Source: G963422565 sp963422565 (GTDB lineage: Bacteria > Pseudomonadota > Alphaproteobacteria > MPNO01). Taken from it: DNA of 64,000 bases. Where the stretch lies: the NCBI GenBank assembly GCA_963422565.1, contig OY730228.1, forward strand, positions 3,286,001 to 3,350,000, given 5' to 3'. Every line of letters starts with the position of its first letter. Positions within the stretch are counted from its first letter, which is position 1. The notes below the pieces were generated by a model. The model worked only from the letters and a program-made list of their open reading frames with translations. It was not told where the DNA came from and did not search any database. The position numbers were made by a program, and so were the translations under genes. Below are positions 8,918 through 17,080 of the stretch, piece after piece.

Positions 8918-9219
8918 CACTGCGAGCTTCGCACGCGAAAAACCACTCCAGCGCCCAGTTCCAGCTCCACATCCCACGACAACGAACGAGTCGGCTCGAC
9001 CTGCGCGACTTCCACAAACATCGATTCGCTTCTGTGTTCGCGTTGCGCGGGTGTTCCTCGCAGTTTAGGTCTCCACAAATCGAACGTACTCAGCGAAAGA
9101 CCCTGCGAGGAACAAAAGGCCCTGCGACTTTGCCCGCCCCGTTCGAACTGTGAAACCAACTCCCGCCACTCGCTCGCCGTGCGTCGACGGTAACGAACCG
9201 AACCGTTCAATCTCGCCAT
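8917..9219 (-). CDS. tnpA: IS66a accessory protein TnpA
   Basis: A 100-residue IS66 Orf1 beginning MARLNGSVRYRRRTASEWRE, with a helix-turn-helix-like segment (QSRRAFCSSQGLSLSTFDLW) followed by a short C-terminal beta-rich part. A GGAGG sequence precedes the ATG. It heads the tnpA-tnpB-tnpC transcript. A degraded near-identical copy of its first 24 codons is found at 20225. Confidence 0.85.
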   Translation of the reverse strand: MARLNGSVRYRRRTASEWRELVSQFERGGQSRRAFCSSQGLSLSTFDLWRPKLRGTPAQREHRSESMFVEVAQVEPTRSLSWDVELELGAGVVFRVRSSQ

Positions 9220-9305
9220 GACCGCATTCGCCTCCTGTCAAAAAAGGAGACCAGTGAATCAGTCAATCCTCAGAAATGAAACAACGGCCTAATTTGGCCG
9301 CTTAC

Positions 9306-9604
9306 CGACCATCGTGTTCGCGCTGGGGTTCATGGTGTTCGGAGCGTCGGGAATGACGACCAACCAGGCCCTTGGTCTGCTCGTCGGAATCACGGTGGTC
9401 GTCGCGCTGCTCGCGGACTTGCTGTTCCTCCCGCCCTTGCTGATGGCCCTCGACGGGACCAGGGAGACGACGGCGGAGATCCGGGCCCGCCTTCCGGCGC
9501 TCGGGCGAGTAGGCGCGCGGGGCTCGCTTGCATGGGGCACGGCCGACGGGATGGGGCGCGGCGGGCCGGGCGGCTCTTCAAGCACGGGGCTCGGGTCGTG
9601 CTAG
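9306..9604 (+). pseudogene. MMPL/RND-type exporter, C-terminal remnant
   Basis: The frame opens at the IS66a boundary with the last two membrane helices of an MMPL-family (HpnN-like) exporter: FALGFMVFGASGMTTNQALG and LLVGITVVVALLADLLFLPP, then a short cytosolic tail. At least 700 residues are missing upstream. The next gene is a LolA-like protein, the usual neighbour of such exporters, which supports the assignment. The remnant is non-functional. Confidence 0.8.
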
Positions 9605-9723
9605 CACGCGCCGCAAGGTCCCGGCGAAGGTGACGGTAATGCACGGTCCAGTCCCTTCCCGACGCGCCAACGCCGGTCTCCCGCTTTCCCCGCTCCGCTG
9701 ACCGCCACCGAAAGGAGGAAACG

Positions 9724-10542
9724 GTGATTCGCCCTGCTCTCCCCAGATCCTTGCCTGCGTCTTTCGGCGTCCTTCTCGCCACTCTTGCCTGGGCGGTTGC
9801 ACCATCCGCCGGCCGCGCGGAAAGCGCCGAGGAAGCCGGGCTCAGGATCGCGACCGAGGCTCGCGAACGCCAGAAGGGTTTCGGCAACTTCACCGCGAGC
9901 CTCGAGATGGTGCTGCGCAACAAGCGGGGGCAGGAAAGCCGACGCGAGGTTCGCCTGAAAGTCATCGAGGTCGAGGACGACGGCGATCGAACGATGTTCG
10001 TGTTCGACCGACCACGCGACGTCAAGGGGACCGCGTTTCTCGTCCACGCCCACAAGACCGAGTCGGACGAGCAGTGGCTCTATCTTCCCGCCCTGAAACG
10101 GGTCAAGCGCATCAGCTCCTCGAAACAGTCCGGCTCCTTCATGGGCAGCGAGTTTTCCTACGAGGACATGGTCGCCACCGAGATCGAGAAATACACCCAC
10201 CGGTTCCTGCGCAACGAGCCCTGCGGCGACATGGAATGCACGGTCTCCGAGCGCATCCCCGCCGGCAAGGATTCGGGCTACTCCCGGCAAGTTGTCTGGC
10301 TGGACCGGGATGAGCTTCGCACCATGCAGATCCACTACTTCGACCGCAGGGGAGCGCATCCGAAGACGATGGTCGTCGAGGACTACGAGAAATACCTGGA
10401 TCGCTTCTGGCGGGGCAGCAAGCTGACGATGACGAACCATCTCACGGGAAAGAGCACCGTGCTGCTCTGGTCGAACTACGAGTTCGGGACCGACCTCGAC
10501 GCCGGCGACTTCACCAGGACGGCCCTCCGGCGGCAGCGGTAG
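9724..10542 (+). CDS. Outer membrane lipoprotein-sorting protein, LolA-superfamily
   Basis: A 272-residue periplasmic protein: Sec leader (GVLLATLAWAVAPSAGRA) cut near residue 32, then the open beta-barrel fold of LolA/LolB-like proteins. It carries the family pattern DEQWLYLPALKRVKRISSS and the later SFMGSEFSYEDM. Proteins of this group sit next to MMPL exporters and are thought to carry lipids or lipoproteins between membranes. The GTG start at 9724 is preceded by AAAGGAGG. Its partner exporter is destroyed by IS66a just upstream, so the gene may now lack its promoter and its function. Confidence 0.85.
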   Translation: MIRPALPRSLPASFGVLLATLAWAVAPSAGRAESAEEAGLRIATEARERQKGFGNFTASLEMVLRNKRGQESRREVRLKVIEVEDDGDRTMFVFDRPRDVKGTAFLVHAHKTESDEQWLYLPALKRVKRISSSKQSGSFMGSEFSYEDMVATEIEKYTHRFLRNEPCGDMECTVSERIPAGKDSGYSRQVVWLDRDELRTMQIHYFDRRGAHPKTMVVEDYEKYLDRFWRGSKLTMTNHLTGKSTVLLWSNYEFGTDLDAGDFTRTALRRQR

Positions 10543-10892
10543 CGTCCGGCGCAGAACCGCCCGCCGGAGCCGTTTCCGGTGCCTGTCGGGCAGCTCGCGA
10601 TTCTGCCCGGTGACGCGGAACTTGAGCTTCCGGCTCGGCTTCATCGACGGGAGCGGGCTGAACCGGAGCGCATCGTTCGCGGGGGACACCTCGAGGGTGG
10701 AATGGTGCGCGAAAGGAGGGAGAGGACTCTCCCCTCCGAAACCGCATACAGTCCCGAAGCTCCATCTCGTTTGCAATACCGCCGCGGGGCGGACCCCACG
10801 CCCATGTCCCTCGCCGCGGGAGGGGAATCCGGAACTCGCGTCCCTCGCCCCCATGAAGCGCGAACCGAGCTCCCTTTCGCCCCGTCCCGGCT
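10543..10892. other. Intergenic region without a recognisable gene
   Basis: A 350-bp gap between convergent genes. A near-palindrome rich in GGAGGG/CCCTCC lies at about 10714-10738 and a second GC-rich hairpin-like stretch near 10810. Open frames here have no recognisable content. The stems could serve as bidirectional termination signals, but neither has a U-run. Confidence 0.4.
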
Positions 10893-11926
10893 TCAACCCC
10901 CACCGTCCGGATAGAACTGTTCGCAATAGCGCCGGTACTTTCCGATGGCGCCGTCCGAAGCGCAGAGCTGAGGACGGGGGCGATACCGCTTCCGGCCCCA
11001 GATGGCGACGTCCTGCAATACGTCCCGCCGCTGGGCCGCGATGATGATCCGGTTCATGAGCCGGGTGCGAAGCCGTACGGGAAGGAAGCGCATTCCGGCA
11101 ATCGGGCGCTTCGGTCGAACCAGCCGCCGCACCTGGCTCGCCAGCGTCAATTCGACGAGCTCGCCGTCGAGCGGCGTTGTGAGCACCCACAACCGGGTAT
11201 CCATGCCGATGGCATGTTCGCGAACCTCGACGTACGAATAGCCGAGCCCATGCACGTGGGTGACGGCGGAGACATCGTAAGTGAAGCGCCTTATCCCCGC
11301 GATGGTCCGGGCTCGCCTGAAGTCGAAGCAGCTCTTGAGCTAGGCACCGTCAACGGATACCGAGCCGACCCCGCTCACGCTGTCGTAGCCGTGCACGTAG
11401 CGAAGGTGTCCGAGATCGACGGAGTTCTCGGTCGTTTCCTGGGGATGTCCGGCGAACCGGACGCTCCAGAACTCCATGCCGCTCCAGTCGGTTCCGGTCG
11501 GCGGCGGCGCGGGAAGGTGCCATTGCGGCGGGCGTCCGCCGCTGCCCCGCCAGGCAAAGACGAGACCCGCGATCTCGCGCGTCTCGAACACTTTCAGGCG
11601 GGCGGAGTCGGGCGCCGGCGCGTAGGGGGTGGCGACACATCGGCCGGTGACGTCGAATTCGAACCCGTGAAACGGACAGACGAGCAGACCGTTGCGCACC
11701 CGGCCTCCGGCTGCGGGCCCCAGATCGGAGCCGAGATGCGCGCAGAACACCTCGGCCACGCAGACTCCCCTTCCTGGTTGCACCATACGACGATCTGCTC
11801 GCCAAGCCAGGCCTTGCGCAACGGCATTTCCTTCTCTATCGCCTTGCGGCTGGCGACGAAGAACCAGCCTTCGGGAAACGGAGGAAGCAAGGAGACGCCG
11901 TTACGCTCGTTCGGATCGATTCTCAT
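10893..11926 (-). pseudogene. Rieske non-heme iron oxygenase (DAF-36/KshA-like), inactivated
   Basis: Pieces of one Rieske oxygenase are readable in order. The N-terminus is LLPPFPEGWFFVASRKAIEK. The Rieske cluster site has a C-x-H pair (FCAHLGSDLG) and a C-x2-H pair (CPFHGFEFDVTG). The mononuclear-iron region is NSVDLGHLRYVHG, and a C-terminal domain ends YRRYCEQFYPDGGG. Related enzymes hydroxylate or desaturate steroids and other polycyclic compounds. Two lesions disable it: a one-base frameshift near 11785, just before the first Rieske ligands, and an in-frame TAG at 11340-11342, after which the same frame continues with homologous sequence. It faces the ABC operon divergently. Confidence 0.82.
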
Positions 11927-12202
11927 TTACTACTGACTTGTCCTGGCCCGACGAAGGCGGTTTCGCCTCCCGGACACTCGGCCCAATCACACTGCAATTC
12001 AGCATCTTACGGTATTGGGTAATGCAAGAATAGACAGGCGTGACCTTGGCCCGTTCCCTCCATGCGCCGGGTGGAAACGCTTCCGGTCGGGCCGCCCGGG
12101 CCGCGGCCGCCCGGCTCGGATTGACATCGATATCGGCTGCCCGGACAGTGCGGGACGTGCGACCGGTGCGCAATGCCCGGTCGACCAAGGGGAGAAGAAG
12201 TC

Positions 12203-13405
12203 ATGAGAAAACAGAATCATCGTTACCGGAATCCGCTTCGCCGGAGTCTCACCGCAGCAGCCGCCGCGGCCGTCGCGGGGCTCTTCGCGACCCTGCCGAG
12301 CCAGGCCGCCGACCCCGTGAAGCTCGGCCTCGTGGCCGCCCTTTCGGGGCCGTCGGCGCAGTCCGGCGAAGCCATCACCCGCGGCCTTACCGTCGCCATG
12401 GACGAGATCAACGCGGCCGGCGGCATCCTCGGCGGGCGGATGATCGAGCTCATCCGCCGCGACGACGAGTCGAGCCCGCCGAAGGGCGTGATCGCGGCCC
12501 GCGAGCTCATCTTCAAGGAGGAGGTCGCGGCCTTCTTCGGCGGCATCGACTCTCCGGTGTCGCTCGCCATCGTTCCGCTCGCCAACAAGTCCAAGGTGCC
12601 GTTCATGGGCGTTTGGGCGGCGGCGACACCCATCACCCGCAACAACGCCGACCCCAACTACGTGTTCCGCGTATCGGCGGTCGACGCCATCGTCGACATC
12701 AAGCTCCTCCAGTACGCTCACGCGACCTTCGGTGCGACGAAGATCGGCCTCATGCTCATCAACAACCCGTGGGGCGAGTCGAACGAGCGCGGCCTCCTCG
12801 CCGCGGACGCCGACAACGACGACGTCGAGATCGTCGGGGTCGAGAAGTTCGAGAACAACGACGTCGACATGATCCCGCAGCTCACCCGCAACAAGGACAA
12901 GGGCGCCGACGCCCTCGTGCTGGTGACCAACGCCCCGCCCGGAGCGCAGATGATGAAGTCGCGCGACCGCATGGGCTGGGACGTGCCGGTGGTCTCACAC
13001 TGGGGGATCTCGGGCGGCCGGTTCCCCGAGCTCGCCGGCCCCACCGCGGGCGACGCTCACTTCGTCCAGACCTACAGCTTCTTCGGCGAGCAGGGAGAGA
13101 CCGGCAAGCGGGTGCTCGCGGCCCTCGTCGACAAGTTCGACAACATAGGCGGGGCGGAGGACGTCTTCTCGCCGGTCGGAACCGCCAACGCCTACGACGC
13201 GATGCATCTCCTCGCGAAGGCCATCGACCAGGCGGGGAGCACGGATGGCGACGCGATCCGGATGGCCCTCGAATCGCTCGGTAGCCACGAAGGTCTCATC
13301 AAGACCTACGACGCGCCGTTCAGCGCCGACAACCACGACGCGCTGAACGAGAACGACTACATCATGGTGCGGTTCGTCGGCAACCAGATTAGCCCCGTCG
13401 AATAG
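12203..13405 (+). CDS. LivK-type periplasmic substrate-binding protein
   Basis: The binding component of a branched-chain-amino-acid-type (HAAT) ABC importer, 400 residues. A twin-lobed type I periplasmic fold follows a Sec leader (SLTAAAAAAVAGLFATLPSQA). Family landmarks are VKLGLVAALSGPSAQSGEAI, the INAAGGILGGR loop and FGGIDSPVSLAIVPLANKSK. The ATG at 12203 was chosen because GGGGAGAAGAAG precedes it; an in-frame ATG 30 bp upstream lacks a site. The downstream amidohydrolase and amidase suggest an amide or N-heterocycle rather than leucine as ligand (inference). Codon use is strongly biased to CTC, GTC and CGC-type codons. Confidence 0.88.
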   Translation: MRKQNHRYRNPLRRSLTAAAAAAVAGLFATLPSQAADPVKLGLVAALSGPSAQSGEAITRGLTVAMDEINAAGGILGGRMIELIRRDDESSPPKGVIAARELIFKEEVAAFFGGIDSPVSLAIVPLANKSKVPFMGVWAAATPITRNNADPNYVFRVSAVDAIVDIKLLQYAHATFGATKIGLMLINNPWGESNERGLLAADADNDDVEIVGVEKFENNDVDMIPQLTRNKDKGADALVLVTNAPPGAQMMKSRDRMGWDVPVVSHWGISGGRFPELAGPTAGDAHFVQTYSFFGEQGETGKRVLAALVDKFDNIGGAEDVFSPVGTANAYDAMHLLAKAIDQAGSTDGDAIRMALESLGSHEGLIKTYDAPFSADNHDALNENDYIMVRFVGNQISPVE

Positions 13406-13426
13406 GATGAGGACCGCCCGGGGAGT

Positions 13427-13450
13427 GGCCGCGCGCGCCGGCGCGCGGCC
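13427..13450 (+). terminator. GC-rich hairpin between livK and livH
   Basis: A perfect 10-bp stem (GGCCGCGCGC / GCGCGCGGCC) with a four-base loop, followed by GCTTTCCCCC. It lies 22 bp after the livK stop and 136 bp before livH. The short T-run makes a full terminator doubtful. An attenuator or mRNA-stabilising hairpin that keeps the binding protein more abundant than the permeases is likely for this operon type. Confidence 0.5.
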
Positions 13451-13585
13451 GCTTTCCCCCATGCGGTTCGCTCGAGCGGCCGGGTTCGTGCAGGCGAGGC
13501 TCGCGCGGCTGGAACGCCGCGCCGGGTCCGGCGCCGAGCGGTGCGTCGGGCGCCGGTCGGCCGGGGCACGCGGGGAACGCCTGAA

Positions 13586-14458
13586 GTGAGCGCGTCGACC
13601 CTCATCACCGGGATCGGGCTCGGCAGCATGTACGGGCTGCTCGCGCTCGGCTTCTACGTCACCTACGCGGTCTCTCGCACCGTCAACTTCGCGCAGGGAA
13701 GCGCGATGATGCTGGGCGCGGTGCTCACGTTCAGCTTCGCGGTCACCTGGGGCTGGCCGATGTGGATCGCGATCCTCGCGTCCCTCGCCCTCTGCACCGC
13801 GTGGGGGATGGCGGTCGAGCGGGTGGGGGTGCGGCCCTTCGTCCGACGCGGCTCCGACGCCTGGCTGATGGCGACGGTCGCGATGGGCATCGTCCTCGAG
13901 AACGTGGTGCTCTTCACCTTCGGCAAGGACCCCCGCGGGATGCCCCCCTCCCCCCTCACCACGGAGGCGTTCTACGTCGCGGACATCAAGGTGCAGCCCC
14001 TCCAGGTGGTGATTCCGATCGCGGGCGTCGCCATCGCGGTCGCCCTGCACTGGTTCTCCCACCGGACCCGGCACGGGCGGGCTCTCCTCGCGGTGGTGCA
14101 GAACCCGGACGCGGCGCGGCTCATGGGGATCGACGTGACCGCGGCGATCGTCCTCACCTTCGCCCTCTCCGGTCTCTTCGCGGGCATCGCCGGGATCCTC
14201 ATCGCGCCGCTCTTCATCATCTCCTCGACGATGGGGACCCTCTTCGGGATCAAGGCGTTCGCCGTCGCGATCCTCGGCGGCATCACCAACGCGTGGGGGG
14301 TGATGGTGGCGGGGCTCGTGTACGGCCTCGCGGAGGCGCTCATCACCTCCCTCCTCGGCTCGACGTACACCCACATCGTGACCTTCGCGCTCGTCATCGT
14401 CGCCCTCGCCGCGCGCCCGCACGGCCTCTTCGGCCGGGCCGAGGTGAAGAAGGTATGA
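13586..14458 (+). CDS. LivH-type ABC permease
   Basis: Inner-membrane permease of the HAAT importer: 290 residues, about eight membrane spans. Signatures are GIGLGSMYGLLALGFYVTYA and VNFAQGSAMMLGA at the N-terminus and the coupling region GLFAGIAGILIAPLF plus GIKAFAVAILGG near residue 220. The GTG at 13586 (V-S-A-S-T-L) was preferred to an ATG 45 bp upstream because the extra residues are unlike the family. The stop overlaps the next start in an ATGA joint, so the permease and the fusion protein are probably translated in step. Confidence 0.87.
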   Translation: MSASTLITGIGLGSMYGLLALGFYVTYAVSRTVNFAQGSAMMLGAVLTFSFAVTWGWPMWIAILASLALCTAWGMAVERVGVRPFVRRGSDAWLMATVAMGIVLENVVLFTFGKDPRGMPPSPLTTEAFYVADIKVQPLQVVIPIAGVAIAVALHWFSHRTRHGRALLAVVQNPDAARLMGIDVTAAIVLTFALSGLFAGIAGILIAPLFIISSTMGTLFGIKAFAVAILGGITNAWGVMVAGLVYGLAEALITSLLGSTYTHIVTFALVIVALAARPHGLFGRAEVKKV

Positions 14459-16953
14459 AGGCCGCCCGGCGGATCGCCATTCTCGTTGCCGCCGCGCTCG
14501 TGGCGGCCGCCATCGTCTCCGCGGACGGCTACCAAGTGTACATCATCTCCCTCGTGGGGCTCACCGCGATGGTGGGGATCGGGATCAACATCCTCCTCGG
14601 CCTCACCGGCCAGATCTCGCTCGGGCACGCGGGCTTCTACGCGATCGGCGCGTACGTGGGGGCGATCCTGACCACCACGTACGAATGGAGCTTCTGGGCC
14701 GCCCTCCCCCTCGCGGGGGTCGTGGCGGGGCTCGCGGGCATGCTGCTCGCGGTGCCCGCCCTCCGGGTCCGCGGCCCCTACCTCGCGATGGTCACCATCG
14801 CCTTCGGGTTCGTAATCGAGCAGGGGGCGGCGGAGTGGAAGGAGGTCACCGGGGGATGGAACGGGATCATGTTCATTCCGCTCCCGGAGGCGTTCGGCTA
14901 CCCCTTCATCGAGCGCGACGTCGCGCTCGTCGTCGCCCTTCTCACCTTCGGGGCCGTCGCCCTGTTCGCCCGGCTCAACGCGAGCGCCTGGGGCAAGGCC
15001 ATGCGGGCGGTGCGCGATTCGGAGCTCGCGGCCCGGTCGCTCGGGCTCGACCCGGTGATGATCCGCACCGCCGCGTTCACCCTCTCGGCCGCGATCACCG
15101 GCGTCGCGGGGGCGATCTTCGCTTCCCTCACGCAGTTCATCAGCCCCGAGTCGTTCCCCTTCCTCCAGTCGATCCTCTTCCTCCTCGTCGCCATCATCGG
15201 CGGGATCGGAACCGTCCTCGGGCCGGTCGTCGGCGCCCTCGTCGTGGTGCTGCTGCCGGAGTTCCTCTCCGCCCTCGCCGAGTACCGCCTGCTCTTCGTC
15301 GGACTGCTGCTCCTCGTCGTCCTGGTGGCGACCCCGCGCGGGGTGGTGGGCGAGATCGAGCGGCGGCTCCGCCGCGCCGACGAGCGGCCCGCGCGGGCGG
15401 GCGACCTCGACGTCGCCGGGTTCCTCTCCCGGTCCGGTGCCGGAGAGGCGCTCGTGGTGAAGGGGCTCTCGGTCTCCTTCGGCGGGGTGGTCGCGGTGGA
15501 CGAGGTATCGCTCCGGGCCGAGCCCGGCGCGGTGACGAGCATCATCGGGCCGAACGGGGCGGGCAAGACCTCCGTCCTCAACCTCGTCTGCGGCTACCTT
15601 CGACCGGAGGCGGGCTCGGTCCGGCTCGGGGACCTCGAGGTGACGGGGCGGCCCGCCCAGTCGATCGCGCGCGCCGGGATCGCCCGCACCTACCAGACGA
15701 CCCAGCTCTTCGAGAACCTCTCGGTACGCGAGAACCTCGAGATCGCGGTCCGCCGGGGACGACTCGGTTCGCTCGGGAGGGCCCTCGCGGGGCAGGCGTC
15801 GGGGACCTCGGAAGAGCAGGCCGCGGTCGAGGGGCTGCTCGCCTTCGTCGGCTATTCCGGTCCGGTGGAGCAGCTCGCGTCCGCCCTCCCCCACGTCGAC
15901 AAGCGCCTCGTCGAGATCGCCCGCGCCCTTGCCATCCGCCCCGCCGTCCTGCTCCTCGACGAGCCCGCGGCGGGACTCGGCCTTCAGGACACCGCGGGCC
16001 TCGGACGGCTGCTGCGCCGGATCGCGGACGCCGGGGTCGCGGTGGTCATCGTGGAGCACGACATGACCCTCGTCATGGAGATCTCCGACCACGTCCACGT
16101 GCTCGATGCGGGGGCGTGCATCGCGGAGGGGCCGCCCGCCCGGGTCCGGGCCGACCCGCAGGTGCGCGAGGCCTACCTCGGGGCGCGCGACTTCGCGTCC
16201 GAACGCCGGGACCGGGACGCCGCCACCGCGGTCGGCGAAGACCGGGTGCTCGAAGTCTCGGAGCTCACCGCCGGCTACGGCGCCGCCCCGGTCCTCGAGG
16301 ACATCGCGCTTTCCTTGCGCGACGGGGAGATGGCCGCGGTGCTCGGCGCGAACGGCGCCGGAAAGTCGACCCTGATGCGGACGGTGACCGGACTCCACCG
16401 GGCCGAGCGGGGCAGCGTGCGTCTCGCGGGGCGCGACATCACCACCTTCACCGCGAACCGCTCCGCCCGCGCGGGGCTCATGCTGGTGCCGGAGGGCCGG
16501 CAGGTGTTCCCGGAGCTCAGCGTCGTCGACAACATCCGCCTCGGTGCCTACACCCGCCACGACTTCGACGACCGGGCCGAGGTGGAGGCGATGCTGGACC
16601 GGTTCCCGCAGCTCCGCGCCCGCGCCACCCGGCGGGCGGGGCTCCTCTCCGGCGGCGAGCAGCAGATGCTCGCCATCGCCCGCGGCCTCGTCGGCCGGCC
16701 GAAGGTACTCCTTCTCGACGAGCCTTCCCTCGGCCTCGCCCCCGCCCTCATCAACGAGCTCTTCGACGTGCTCGTCGAGCTCCGCGACGAGGGGATCTCC
16801 ATCCTCCTCGTCGACCAGATGGCGGGGCTCGCGCTGTCGGTGGCCGATCGGGGCTATATTCTGGAATCCGGCCGGGTCGTACACGAGGGGACCACGACCG
16901 AGATCCGCGAGAACCCGGCGCTCGAGAACGCTTATCTCGGCGGTTTCGGGTAG
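14455..16953 (+). CDS. LivM-LivG-LivF triple fusion (permease plus two ABC ATPases)
   Basis: One 832-residue frame holds three normally separate importer parts. Residues 1 to about 310 are the LivM permease (GQISLGHAGFYAIGAYVGA, VPALRVRGPYLAMVTIAFG). Residues about 325-570 are the LivG ATPase, with Walker A GPNGAGKTS near 365, Walker B LLLDEPAAGL and switch His in VEHDM. Residues about 590-832 are the LivF ATPase, with Walker A GANGAGKST near 631, signature LSGGEQQML, Walker B LLLDEPSLGL and switch VDQM. The LivG signature is unusual: SALPHVDKRLVEIARAL occupies the place of LSxGQ. LivM-LivG fusions are common; the triple form is less so. The protein needs LivK and LivH to make a transporter. 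Confidence 0.88.
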   Translation: MKAARRIAILVAAALVAAAIVSADGYQVYIISLVGLTAMVGIGINILLGLTGQISLGHAGFYAIGAYVGAILTTTYEWSFWAALPLAGVVAGLAGMLLAVPALRVRGPYLAMVTIAFGFVIEQGAAEWKEVTGGWNGIMFIPLPEAFGYPFIERDVALVVALLTFGAVALFARLNASAWGKAMRAVRDSELAARSLGLDPVMIRTAAFTLSAAITGVAGAIFASLTQFISPESFPFLQSILFLLVAIIGGIGTVLGPVVGALVVVLLPEFLSALAEYRLLFVGLLLLVVLVATPRGVVGEIERRLRRADERPARAGDLDVAGFLSRSGAGEALVVKGLSVSFGGVVAVDEVSLRAEPGAVTSIIGPNGAGKTSVLNLVCGYLRPEAGSVRLGDLEVTGRPAQSIARAGIARTYQTTQLFENLSVRENLEIAVRRGRLGSLGRALAGQASGTSEEQAAVEGLLAFVGYSGPVEQLASALPHVDKRLVEIARALAIRPAVLLLDEPAAGLGLQDTAGLGRLLRRIADAGVAVVIVEHDMTLVMEISDHVHVLDAGACIAEGPPARVRADPQVREAYLGARDFASERRDRDAATAVGEDRVLEVSELTAGYGAAPVLEDIALSLRDGEMAAVLGANGAGKSTLMRTVTGLHRAERGSVRLAGRDITTFTANRSARAGLMLVPEGRQVFPELSVVDNIRLGAYTRHDFDDRAEVEAMLDRFPQLRARATRRAGLLSGGEQQMLAIARGLVGRPKVLLLDEPSLGLAPALINELFDVLVELRDEGISILLVDQMAGLALSVADRGYILESGRVVHEGTTTEIRENPALENAYLGGFG

Positions 16954-17041
16954 CCGCTCCCACTTGGAAGGGAACTGAAGAGAATGTTCCGTGGGAGTCC
17001 GACGCCCGAAACCGCCTGTTACGGCGGTTTCGGGTAGCCGC
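16938..17041 (+). repeat. 20-bp direct repeat and hairpin after livMGF
   Basis: CGGCGGTTTCGGGTAGCCGC, which spans the livMGF stop codon (16938-16957), is repeated exactly at 17022-17041. Between them lies an inverted copy, so 17005-17034 forms a perfect 12-bp hairpin (CCCGAAACCGCC, loop TGTTAC, GGCGGTTTCGGG). There is no T-run. It sits just before the amidohydrolase ribosome-binding site and may tune transcript ends or stability between the two genes. Confidence 0.7.
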
Positions 17042-17080
17042 AAGCCGCGCCGGCCGGCGGCCGGCGCCAAGGGAGGTGCC

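Larger units (their letters stand above)
8279..9305 (-). mobile_element. IS66-family element IS66a, 3'-truncated
   Basis: The intact end at 9305 reads, on the complement, GTAAGCGGCCAAATTAGGCC, the classic IS66 terminus. The element runs leftward as tnpA, tnpB and the start of tnpC, then stops abruptly at the IS3a end at 8279. It had inserted into an MMPL exporter gene, whose tail resumes at 9306. A second, shorter piece of the same element type lies at 20139-20347. Confidence 0.88.
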
